From the NCBI GenBank assembly GCA_964559125.1, contig CAZLGW010000091.1, forward strand, positions 1 through 6,235: a stretch of DNA of 6,235 bases. Direction: 5' to 3'. Source of the DNA: Ravibacter sp964559125 (GTDB lineage Bacteria > Bacteroidota > Bacteroidia > Cytophagales > Spirosomataceae). The position numbers and the translations under genes were made by a program. Positions 1 to 6,235 of the stretch are shown here, piece by piece; positions within the stretch are counted from its first letter, which is position 1, and each line of letters starts with the position of its first letter. Below the pieces are notes generated by a model. That model saw nothing but the letters and a program-made list of their open reading frames with translations, searched no databases and had not been told where the DNA came from.

Positions 1-128
1 GGTTGCGAAAATTTGACCTCCGGGGCCTACACAAAATGTATTTCCAAGGGAAGCCCAGAAATTGGTTACGCCCCCGCTAAGAGTTGCCCGGAAATATCAT
101 GTAAGGGCAGCCCCAGCGGGGCGCAATA
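1..128. repeat. Non-coding, structured, possibly repeat-derived sequence at left edge
   Basis: No reading frame is convincing here. The stretch holds nested inverted repeats: CCCCGCT (72-78) with AGCGGGG (115-121), and inside it TTGCCC (84-89) with GGGCAG (105-110, one G-U). A separate GCCCC/GGGGC hairpin lies at 110-122. Short CCGGGG and GGGAAGCCC motifs lie further left. Its style, with 'GCCCCAGCGGGGCGCAATA' beside a gene end, resembles dispersed intergenic repeats I associate with Bacteroidota genomes. That is recollection, not a search result. The element may continue beyond the window. Confidence 0.35.
110..122 (-). terminator. Small GC hairpin just downstream of nagB (possible weak terminator)
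   Basis: GCCCC (110-114) and GGGGC (118-122) form a perfect 5-bp stem with a 3-nt loop, starting 6 nt past the nagB stop codon. The minus-strand sequence after it (TGCCCTTACAT) lacks a T-run, so this is not a classical intrinsic terminator. It may instead be part of the larger structured sequence filling 1-128. The stem can compete with a longer-range pairing in which 115-121 pairs with 72-78. Confidence 0.35.
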
Positions 129-2084
129 CTAAAAATGCCAGCGCACAAACGCTTCCATTGCCTGGTATTCGGCAAGTCCCAGGTCGTCATAAAGCTTTGC
201 AGTAGCGCTGTTTCTTTCTTCGGCGCGTTGCCAGAACTCTCTGGAATCTTCGCCCTGGAACACTACTCCGTCTTTCTGAGACTGATGCTTGAAGATGCCG
301 TGCCTTTTCTTCAGTACCTGGTCGGGGCTCATCGGGACCGCCATTTCAATTTCGTGGATTTCCCATTCAGCCCAGGCGCCGCGGTACAGCCATACCCAGC
401 AGTCGGCCATGTAATGGTTGGGTTTCAGCAGTTGCAATGCTGCTTCAATAGCATCCCAGCAGACCTTGTGGGTTCCGTGCGGATCTGCGAAGTCACCGGC
501 AGCATAAATCTGGTGCGGCTTTACCTGGTCGATGAGGTCGGCTACTACCTTAATATCTTCAGGACCAATTGGTTTCTTCTGAATAGTGCCGGTTTCGTAG
601 AACGGCATGTCAAGGAAATGAACATTTTCGTCGGGTACACCGACAAACCTGGCAGTAGCTTTTGCTTCCCCTCTCCGGATCAGCCCTTTTACCATTCTCA
701 CTGCCGGGGAGTCGATTTCGCTTGATTTTTGCCTGAGGAAAGATTTGGCCTCAGCAAACAGGGAAGAGGCTTCCGGGTCGGTAATATTGAAGGCTTTATT
801 ATAGTCTACCACGAACTCCATAAAACGCGAGGCCTCGTCGTCGGCCACAGCGATATTACCGGAAGTCTGATAGGCTACATGCACGTCATGCCCCTGGTCT
901 ACCAGCCTCTGGAAAGTGCCGCCCATGGAGATGATATCGTCGTCGGGATGAGGGCTGAAAATAATGACTCTCTTCCTGGCAGGGTCTTTTCTTTCAGGCC
1001 GGTTGGTATCGTCGGCATTCGGCTTGCCTCCGGGCCAGCCTGTAATGGTATGCTGCAACTCGTTGAATACCTTTATATTGATATCGTAGGAATTGCCGTG
1101 CGAAGCCAGGAGATCGCTCATACCGTTGTCGTTATAATCTTTGTCGGTGAGCTTCAGGATTGGCTTTTTAAGCTGCAGGGACAGGAAGGTAGTGGCTTTC
1201 CTGATCATCTGGTCGTTCCATTCGATCGCATCGACCGCCCACGGAGATTTTACGCGGGTAAGCTCTACGGCGGCGTGCTGATCGATAATGAAAGTAGAGT
1301 TCCGGTGTGTCTGAAGGTAGGATGCCGGATTTTTTTCTGTTACTTCATCTTCTACCGCCCCCCTGATCACAGCCGATTTTCTTTCACCCCAGGCCAGCAG
1401 CACGATCCTTTTTGCGTTCAGAATAGTGGTTACCCCCATTGTGATGGCTTTACGGGGAACTTTATGCAGTCCTCCGAATTCTGCCGCCGCCGCCGCGCGT
1501 GTCGAATGGTCTAGTGTGATAAGGCGGGTATGTGAGTTGATAAGAGAACCCGGTTCGTTGAACCCGATATGACCGTTCCCCCCTATACCTAAAAGCTGGA
1601 AGTCAAGGCCTCCGGCTTCTTCGATCTGCTGCTCATATTCCCGGCAGAATTCCTGTATCCTGTCTGCAGGCAGGGTACCGTCGGGAAGATGGTAGTTCCC
1701 TGCCGGAATATCGACGTGATCGAAAAGCTGTTCTTTCATAAAGCGATGGTAGCTGTAGATAGAATCGGGCTCCATCGGGTAGTATTCGTCCAGGTTGTAG
1801 GAAATCACATTCTTAAAGCTCAGTCCTTCCTCCCTGTGCATTCTCACCAGTTCGGCATAAACGGTTTTGGGCGAAGAGCCTGTTGCAAGGCCCAGTATAC
1901 AAGGTTTCCCTTCCGATTGCTTCTTCCTGATCAGCTCTGCTATTTCGATAGCGACCGCTTTGGAAGCATCTTTTGAATTCGCATAAATGTGGGTCGGGAT
2001 TTTCTCGTAAGTAATAGGTTGCCCGATACTGACCACGTCATTGGAAGCCTGGGCGTTGTCAATCTGTTTGGATGCTACTGTCAT
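129..2084 (-). CDS. nagB: Glucosamine-6-phosphate deaminase fused to a C-terminal PIG-L/LmbE-type deacetylase domain
   Basis: The N-terminal half (about residues 27-290 of 651) is a NagB isomerase/deaminase, converting glucosamine-6-phosphate to fructose-6-phosphate and ammonia in the cytoplasm. Visible motifs are the sugar-phosphate loop LGLATGSSPKTVY (64-76), NLDEYY with the catalytic Asp99, and GNGHIGFNEPG with His172 and Glu177. Asn170 sits where E. coli NagB has Asp141; Asn at this site is, from memory, normal in Bacillus-type NagB. After a polar linker (about 300-370) comes a PIG-L domain: SPHPDDD (377-383; His379, Asp381, Asp382 as zinc/base residues) and DPHGTH (534-539), matching the second zinc histidine motif. 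Single-domain NagB is about 265 aa, so the length itself shows a fusion. Similar roughly 650-residue NagB-like proteins are known in Bacteroides. No signal peptide or membrane segment is seen. The ATG at 2084 is the only start that preserves the full NagB fold. The gene is transcribed divergently from glyA. The activity of the PIG-L half is inferred, not certain. Confidence 0.93.
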   Translation of the reverse strand: MTVASKQIDNAQASNDVVSIGQPITYEKIPTHIYANSKDASKAVAIEIAELIRKKQSEGKPCILGLATGSSPKTVYAELVRMHREEGLSFKNVISYNLDEYYPMEPDSIYSYHRFMKEQLFDHVDIPAGNYHLPDGTLPADRIQEFCREYEQQIEEAGGLDFQLLGIGGNGHIGFNEPGSLINSHTRLITLDHSTRAAAAAEFGGLHKVPRKAITMGVTTILNAKRIVLLAWGERKSAVIRGAVEDEVTEKNPASYLQTHRNSTFIIDQHAAVELTRVKSPWAVDAIEWNDQMIRKATTFLSLQLKKPILKLTDKDYNDNGMSDLLASHGNSYDINIKVFNELQHTITGWPGGKPNADDTNRPERKDPARKRVIIFSPHPDDDIISMGGTFQRLVDQGHDVHVAYQTSGNIAVADDEASRFMEFVVDYNKAFNITDPEASSLFAEAKSFLRQKSSEIDSPAVRMVKGLIRRGEAKATARFVGVPDENVHFLDMPFYETGTIQKKPIGPEDIKVVADLIDQVKPHQIYAAGDFADPHGTHKVCWDAIEAALQLLKPNHYMADCWVWLYRGAWAEWEIHEIEMAVPMSPDQVLKKRHGIFKHQSQKDGVVFQGEDSREFWQRAEERNSATAKLYDDLGLAEYQAMEAFVRWHF

Positions 2085-2142
2085 AACCTGGTGTTATAGA
2101 AGTGTATTTACATAGAATTTTCTCGGGATACAGCCGGAGGTG

Positions 2143-2150
2143 CAAATTTA
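2143..2150 (-). promoter_or_regulatory. Candidate -7 element for nagB
   Basis: On the minus strand this reads TAAATTTG, a full match to TAnnTTTG, and would give a leader of roughly 50 nt before the nagB ATG at 2084. No TTG lies at the expected 17-23 bp upstream; that stretch is pure A/T. A competing candidate further upstream on the same strand is TTG at about 2209-2211, an 18-bp spacer, then TAGCTTTT (2181-2188), with a one-base mismatch in the -7 element. Which one is used cannot be decided from sequence. Confidence 0.4.
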
Positions 2151-2152
2151 GG

Positions 2153-2190
2153 GCTTAATATTAATTATTTAAAAATTTAAAAAAGCTAAT
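2153..2190. promoter_or_regulatory. AT-rich palindromic tract between divergent promoters
   Basis: This is an almost pure A/T stretch in the nagB-glyA intergenic region. It contains the perfect 10-bp palindrome TTAATATTAA (2155-2164) and two copies of the self-complementary TTTAAA (2168-2173 and 2176-2181) with AA between them. It lies just upstream of the candidate nagB -7 element and about 65 bp upstream of the candidate glyA -33 element. It could act as an UP-like or bent-DNA element, or as a regulator site. No known operator is recognised, and base composition alone makes short palindromes likely. Confidence 0.25.
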
Positions 2191-2253
2191 ACTACTTTAT
2201 CCTTCACAATTGTTTATGGCGGGGGCACGTCCCGGCATACGTCTTCACAACTT

Positions 2254-2286
2254 TTGAAATACTTACAAATTAAAGGTTTATTTTTG
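2254..2286 (+). promoter_or_regulatory. Candidate Bacteroidota-type promoter for glyA
   Basis: The sequence has TTG at 2254-2256 (within TTTG 2253-2256) and TATTTTTG at 2279-2286. The latter is a full match to the TAnnTTTG -7 element used by the primary sigma factor of Bacteroidota, with a 22-bp spacer inside the range reported for that phylum (TTG-N17-23-TAnnTTTG). Transcription would start around 2290, giving a leader of about 35 nt before the ATG at 2326. It would also exclude the upstream TTG at 2254 as a translation start. Matching is by eye only. Confidence 0.6.
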
Positions 2287-2325
2287 CGTATCATTTTCCG
2301 ATATCAAAAAACACAATATTTCACT

Positions 2326-3624
2326 ATGTCAACCATAACGGGCTTATCCAGAGATACCCAGATTTTCGACCTGATCCGCAAAGAGGCGCAACGCCAGGAA
2401 TCGGGGATTGAGCTGATTGCTTCCGAAAACTTCACCTCCAGACAGGTGATGGAAGCGGCAGGTAGCGTATTGACCAACAAATATGCGGAGGGACTACCTG
2501 GAAAGCGCTATTATGGGGGCTGTGAAGTAGTCGACGAGATAGAACAACTGGCTATAGACAGGGCAAAGGAATTATTCGGCGCTACATGGGCCAACGTGCA
2601 GCCGCATTCGGGAGCGCAGGCCAATATGGCGGTTTTCCTGGCATTCTTAAACCCCGGCGACAAAGTGCTCGGATTTGACCTTTCGCATGGCGGGCACTTG
2701 TCCCACGGCTCTTCCGTCAATATGTCGGGCAGGTATTTCCAGCCCTCTTTCTATGGGGTGGAAAAAGAAACCGGGCTCATCGACTGGGACAAGGTAGAGG
2801 CCAAAGCGATAGCAGAGAAGCCTAAGCTTATTATCTGCGGCGCTTCCGCATATAGCCGCGACTGGGATTATGAGAGGCTAAGGGCGATTGCCGACAAGGT
2901 AGGAGCGCTGCTGCTGGCCGATATCGCTCACCCGGCAGGATTGATCGCAAAAGGGCTCCTCAACGACCCGTTTGATCATTGCCACGTCGTAACGACCACT
3001 ACCCATAAAACACTCAGGGGGCCGCGTGGCGGACTGATCATGGTGCGCAACGATTTTGAGAACCCGTTCGGGATCAAAACTCAGAAAGGGAAACTGCGGA
3101 CCATTACCTCCTTGCTGGATTCGGCGGTATTCCCCGGGGCACAGGGTGGTCCGCTGGAGCATATAATTGCTGCGAAAGCCGTAGCGTTCGGTGAAGCACT
3201 TTCCGAATCATATTATAATTATGCCGTACAGGTGCAGAAGAATGCCAAAGCGATGGCGAACGCTTTCCTTTCAAAAGGCTACCAGATCAGCTCCGGTGGT
3301 ACAGACAACCACCTGATGCTGATAGACCTCCGTTCGAAAGGGGATGACGAACTGACAGGTAAGCTTGCCGAAAATACGCTGATTAAAGCCGATATTACCA
3401 TCAACAAGAACATGGTGCCTTTCGACGACCGTCCTCCTATGATCTCTTCGGGCATCAGGGTAGGTACTGCCGCGATGACTACCAGGGGAATGGTGGAGTC
3501 GGACATGGAACACATCGTAGAGCTGATCGATACCGTATTGACCAACCACGGTAACGAGGCTAAGATAAGTGAGGTGAAGGAGGAGGTAAACCGGTGGATG
3601 AAGGACTTCCCGCTTTACGTGTAG
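2326..3624 (+). CDS. glyA: Serine hydroxymethyltransferase
   Basis: This PLP enzyme interconverts serine and tetrahydrofolate with glycine and 5,10-methylene-tetrahydrofolate, the main cytoplasmic source of one-carbon units. Numbered from the ATG at 2326, the 432-aa product shows ELIASENF (29-36, Glu34 being the folate-side catalytic Glu), YAEGLPGKRYYGG (53-65), LADIAHPAGL (197-206, Asp199 for the PLP ring nitrogen and His202), TTTTHKTLRGPRGG (223-236, with the PLP-Schiff-base Lys228) and SGIRVGT (375-381, Arg378 for the substrate carboxylate). The segment at about 250-275 (KTQKGKLRTITSLLDSAVFP) is longer than in E. coli GlyA (417 aa), as I recall for Bacteroidota homologues. The frame stays open upstream to a TTG at 2254, but those 24 extra residues are not SHMT-like and that codon lies in the candidate promoter, so the ATG is preferred. 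No Shine-Dalgarno sequence precedes it, as is usual in this phylum. All catalytic residues are intact. Confidence 0.97.
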   Translation: MSTITGLSRDTQIFDLIRKEAQRQESGIELIASENFTSRQVMEAAGSVLTNKYAEGLPGKRYYGGCEVVDEIEQLAIDRAKELFGATWANVQPHSGAQANMAVFLAFLNPGDKVLGFDLSHGGHLSHGSSVNMSGRYFQPSFYGVEKETGLIDWDKVEAKAIAEKPKLIICGASAYSRDWDYERLRAIADKVGALLLADIAHPAGLIAKGLLNDPFDHCHVVTTTTHKTLRGPRGGLIMVRNDFENPFGIKTQKGKLRTITSLLDSAVFPGAQGGPLEHIIAAKAVAFGEALSESYYNYAVQVQKNAKAMANAFLSKGYQISSGGTDNHLMLIDLRSKGDDELTGKLAENTLIKADITINKNMVPFDDRPPMISSGIRVGTAAMTTRGMVESDMEHIVELIDTVLTNHGNEAKISEVKEEVNRWMKDFPLYV

Positions 3625-3634
3625 CTTTTATTAT

Positions 3635-3728
3635 TTTACCACGGAGGCACAGAGAGCACAGAGGATACACAGAGTTAATATCTTTGTGCGTTCTCTGTGC
3701 TTTTTGTGCCTTTGTCGTGAATATTTTT
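3635..3728 (+). terminator. Long hairpin plus T-run after glyA; resembles a dispersed intergenic repeat of Bacteroidota
   Basis: Arms 3635-3674 and 3682-3721 pair over 40 positions around a 7-nt loop (TTAATAT). By hand count there are 30 Watson-Crick pairs, 8 G-U/U-G wobbles in the plus-strand RNA and 2 mismatches (C3640/C3716, A3667/C3689). A run of five T (3724-3728) follows almost at once, as in an intrinsic terminator. The stem starts 10 nt after the glyA stop. The left arm carries three copies of CACAGAG (3648, 3657, 3668). From memory, sequence of the ACCACGGAGGCACAGAG type is a common intergenic repeat in Bacteroidota and some other environmental bacteria. The wobble pairs make the structure much stronger in the glyA transcript than in antisense RNA. 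The terminator role is well supported by form and place; membership of a repeat family needs a genome comparison. Confidence 0.75.
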
Positions 3729-3812
3729 CCTCCCGGTCTCAATTACTATACGAACTGATGCCTGAAAATTATAAATTGTCCTTTCTTTTGTTAAAATTAA
3801 ATACTGAGCCAT

Positions 3813-6235
3813 TTGTCAGACGTTTACTGGAAATTGTGGATCGATACGGGCGGCACGTTCACTGACTGCATAGCCCTGGATCCGTCAGGACATACACACC
3901 GGATCAAGGTACTGAGCAAAGGGTGCCTGAGGGGCAGGATTCTCAGAAAGATTAATCCGCATGTGTATCATTTCGAGGCCAACTGGGATTACACGCCTTC
4001 TCTGCTGGAAGGCTACAAATTCAGGGTGCCCGGCAGCGCTGAAAAAAGCAGGCTGGTAGCGATCAGTTTCAAGGACCATACGCTGGTAATCGAAGACAAC
4101 CGTTCCTCCTTTACCGGGAGCGATTTTGAAATAAGTACCGGTGAGGAAGCCCCGGTGCTCGCAGCAAGACTCGTAACCGGCACCCCCCTTTATGCGCCGC
4201 TTCCTCCTATGGATATAAGGCTGGGGACGACTAAAGGGACTAATGCGCTCCTGGAAAGAAAGGGCGCCAGGACAGTCTTATTTGTTACAAAAGGCTTTAA
4301 GGATTTGCTGCGCATCGGTACGCAGCAGCGGCCGGAACTGTTCCAACTGAACATACCCGAGCCGGATATGCTGTTTGAAAAAGTGGTGGAAGTGGAAGAG
4401 CGGCTCGATGCCAGGGGGATGGTAGTCAGGGAGCTGAAGAAGGCGGATGAGTGGCTTGGCGAAAAATTTGATGCTGCAGCGGTTTCCCTGCTTCATTCCT
4501 ATATCAATCCCGATCATGAACAGAAGCTCGGCAAATGGCTGGAGGAAAACGGCCAGCCTTCGGTTTCGCTTTCATCTTCACTTTCTCCGGCTGTCCACTA
4601 CCTGAGAAGGACTCAGACTGCTATTATCAATGCATACCTTTCCCCGGTGCTGGACCAATACCTGGCGTCGGTCAGGCGCTCGCTGGGCCCGCACAGCCAG
4701 CTCAGGATTATGACCAGCAGCGGAGGGCTAACCGGCATAGATCGTTTCAGGGCCAAGGACAGCCTGCTCAGCGGGCCTGCCGGAGGTGTCGTAGCTGCGG
4801 CCCACACCGGGAGGAAATTCGGTATCGGTAAGATCATCGCGTTCGATATGGGTGGGACCAGCACCGATGTGGCCCGGATCGATGGCCGTCCCGAGCTGAA
4901 ATATATTACAGTGATCGACAATATCGAGCTTCATAACCCGGCCCTGGCAATCGAAACGGTGGCTGCGGGAGGCGGATCGATTTGCTGGTTCGACGGGTTC
5001 AACCTCCGGGTAGGGCCTGAAAGCGCAGGCGCCCATCCCGGTCCGGCGTGTTACGGCGCCGGAGGCCCCCTGACCATCACGGATGTTAACCTCCTGCTGG
5101 GCAAGCTCGAGCCCAACAGGTTCGGAATACCTATAAGACCCGATGCGGCCGAGCAAGCGCTCAACCAACTGAAGAATCTTATTTTTGAGCGTACAGGCAA
5201 CTTCCTGAGTAGCAGGCAGCTGCTTAGAGGGCTTGAAGTAATTGCCAATGAAAAAATGGCGGAGGCTATCCGTCATATTTCCGTTACGAGAGGGATCGAT
5301 CCGACAGCCTATACCTTGCTGGCCTACGGGGGTGCAGGAGGGCTGCACGGATGCCAGCTGGCCTCCATACTGGGTATGAAAAGCGTGCTGATTCCTTATG
5401 ACGCAGGACTGTTCAGCGCCAGGGGCATGGGATTGGCAAATCCTTCATACATTGCTTCCCGGCAAATTCTGCAGTTGCTGGATAGCATAAAAGGAAATCT
5501 GGAAGCGTTTTTTTCTGCTATGGCAAACGAAGCGAGGCAGGCAATCGAAAAGGAAGGTGCTACGGCCGCAGAGATCGGGTTCCGCTCCGTATTCCTGCGT
5601 TTTGCGGGGCAGGAGAGCTCGCTGGAAATTCCGTTTACGGGCGAGGAGGCGCTTTTGCCGGACTTTACGGAGATATACCGTCATACCTTCGGGTATTTTC
5701 CTGAAAACAGGCCTGTAGAGGTAGAAAGCCTGCGATTGGGCATGATCACTACTGAAATACAGGAGCCTGTTGTAGAAATATTGGGGGACGGCCGGGCAGC
5801 TGACTCTGACAGGTCTCTTCTGGCGCGATTCCATTCCGACAACGAAAGCGAAATTCCTGTTTTTGACTGGCAGAACCTCCGGCCGGGAGATAAGCTATGC
5901 GGCGCTTCGCTGGTAGTAAATGAATCCTCGAGCACCTATATACCCGAGGGATGGTGTGCCGTTGTCCAGGAAAACATGGACCTGGTGGCTGAAGACCTGG
6001 GTATGCGCGGCTCATACGTGCAGGAGACTCCGGAGGAGGTTGCATTTGAGCTGTTTACAAACAGGTTTAAGGCAATAGCAGAGGAAATGGGCGCCCAGTT
6101 GCTGAGGACCGCTTTTTCGGTGAATGTCAAAGAGCGCCTGGATTTTTCGTGCGCACTGCTCGATCCGGGAGGCGAACTATTGGCAAACGCACCGCACATA
6201 CCTGTCCACCTCGGGAGCCTGGGAGTTTGCCTGCG
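3813..6235 (+). CDS. Hydantoinase/5-oxoprolinase family protein, fused HyuA-HyuB type (3' end outside window)
   Basis: The frame is open to the right edge (807 complete codons). The HyuA part (about residues 9-740) carries IDTGGTFTD (10-18) and DMGGTSTD (345-352), the paired phosphate-binding loops of the ASKHA-type ATPase fold. It also has GTTKGTNALLER (138-149), SGPAGGV (320-326), AGGGS (385-389), HPGPACYG (408-415) and YGGAGGLH (505-512). A HyuB domain begins near 743, with KERLDFSCALLDPGGE (from 773) and HIPVHLGSLG (795-804). The single-chain A-B order is that of eukaryotic-type 5-oxoprolinase (about 1,290 aa; ATP-dependent 5-oxoproline to glutamate), so roughly 430-480 residues should lie beyond the window. 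Substrate is uncertain: N-methylhydantoinase and other cyclic-amide or ketone-activating relatives share these domains. There is no ATG before residue 133. TTG at 3813 is the chosen start; CTG 3804 and TTG 3834 are alternatives, and an in-frame TAA at 3798-3800 bounds it. Residues about 30-137 differ from the usual HyuA N-terminus. A terminator-like hairpin separates it from glyA. Confidence 0.9.
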   Translation, partial: MSDVYWKLWIDTGGTFTDCIALDPSGHTHRIKVLSKGCLRGRILRKINPHVYHFEANWDYTPSLLEGYKFRVPGSAEKSRLVAISFKDHTLVIEDNRSSFTGSDFEISTGEEAPVLAARLVTGTPLYAPLPPMDIRLGTTKGTNALLERKGARTVLFVTKGFKDLLRIGTQQRPELFQLNIPEPDMLFEKVVEVEERLDARGMVVRELKKADEWLGEKFDAAAVSLLHSYINPDHEQKLGKWLEENGQPSVSLSSSLSPAVHYLRRTQTAIINAYLSPVLDQYLASVRRSLGPHSQLRIMTSSGGLTGIDRFRAKDSLLSGPAGGVVAAAHTGRKFGIGKIIAFDMGGTSTDVARIDGRPELKYITVIDNIELHNPALAIETVAAGGGSICWFDGFNLRVGPESAGAHPGPACYGAGGPLTITDVNLLLGKLEPNRFGIPIRPDAAEQALNQLKNLIFERTGNFLSSRQLLRGLEVIANEKMAEAIRHISVTRGIDPTAYTLLAYGGAGGLHGCQLASILGMKSVLIPYDAGLFSARGMGLANPSYIASRQILQLLDSIKGNLEAFFSAMANEARQAIEKEGATAAEIGFRSVFLRFAGQESSLEIPFTGEEALLPDFTEIYRHTFGYFPENRPVEVESLRLGMITTEIQEPVVEILGDGRAADSDRSLLARFHSDNESEIPVFDWQNLRPGDKLCGASLVVNESSSTYIPEGWCAVVQENMDLVAEDLGMRGSYVQETPEEVAFELFTNRFKAIAEEMGAQLLRTAFSVNVKERLDFSCALLDPGGELLANAPHIPVHLGSLGVCL

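Noticed and set aside
135..1514. Two long plus-strand open frames (135-725 and 729-1514) opposite nagB
   Set aside because: They are antisense to a clear NagB-PIG-L gene, show no recognisable domain, and follow from the codon composition of the real gene.
1567..1590. Apparent loss of a catalytic Asp in NagB (Asn170 at the E. coli Asp141 position)
   Set aside because: Asn in the NGHIGFNEP motif is, from memory, common in functional NagB proteins of the Bacillus type, so this is not evidence of inactivation.
2254..2325. N-terminal extension of glyA from TTG 2254
   Set aside because: The 24 residues are unlike SHMT N-termini, and the codon lies within the candidate promoter, upstream of the expected transcription start.
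3560..3742. A 60-aa minus-strand open frame across the glyA end and the hairpin
   Set aside because: Its TTKAQKAQR-like residues are translation of the intergenic repeat; it overlaps the glyA 3' end antisense and has no independent support.
3762..3790. Possible promoter for the oxoprolinase-like gene (CTG 3762-3764, TTCTTTTG 3783-3790)
   Set aside because: Both elements have mismatches to the Bacteroidota consensus in a T-rich stretch; too weak to list as a feature, although the preceding terminator implies that some promoter lies here.
4728..5348. A 206-aa minus-strand open frame inside the oxoprolinase-like gene
   Set aside because: It is a shadow of the plus-strand HyuA frame, which carries all the conserved motifs over the same bases.

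Overview
The window suggests a member of the Bacteroidota of moderate GC, plausibly the Chitinophagia/Sphingobacteriia side. The grounds are a NagB fused to a PIG-L/LmbE deacetylase domain, candidate promoters of the TTG / TAnnTTTG type, start codons preceded by A/T-rich sequence rather than Shine-Dalgarno motifs, and an intergenic hairpin built from 'CACAGAG' units of a kind common in this phylum. This placement is inference; no rRNA or other marker is present.

Layout. Bases 1-128 are non-coding and rich in short GC inverted repeats. Bases 129-2084 (minus) encode a 651-aa glucosamine-6-phosphate deaminase with a C-terminal PIG-L domain. A 241-bp AT-rich divergent intergenic region (2085-2325) holds candidate promoters for both flanking genes. 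Bases 2326-3624 (plus) encode serine hydroxymethyltransferase (glyA, 432 aa). Bases 3625-3812 hold a long hairpin (stem arms 3635-3674 and 3682-3721) followed by a T-run, then an AT-rich leader. From 3813 to the right edge (plus) runs an open reading frame without an ATG start. It encodes a fused HyuA-HyuB protein of the hydantoinase/5-oxoprolinase family, cut off by the window after 807 codons.

Function. The three genes are central or nitrogen-salvage metabolism: amino-sugar catabolism (fructose-6-phosphate plus ammonia), one-carbon/glycine metabolism, and ATP-dependent opening of a cyclic amide such as 5-oxoproline. They do not form an obvious single pathway. The divergent and terminator-separated arrangement argues for three separate transcription units.

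I see no mobile element, CRISPR array, tRNA, rRNA or defence system, and no convincing undescribed system. The points most worth a second look are the deaminase-deacetylase fusion, the strand-asymmetric long hairpin after glyA, the structured repeat-like sequence after nagB, and the non-ATG start and atypical N-terminal segment of the oxoprolinase-like gene.
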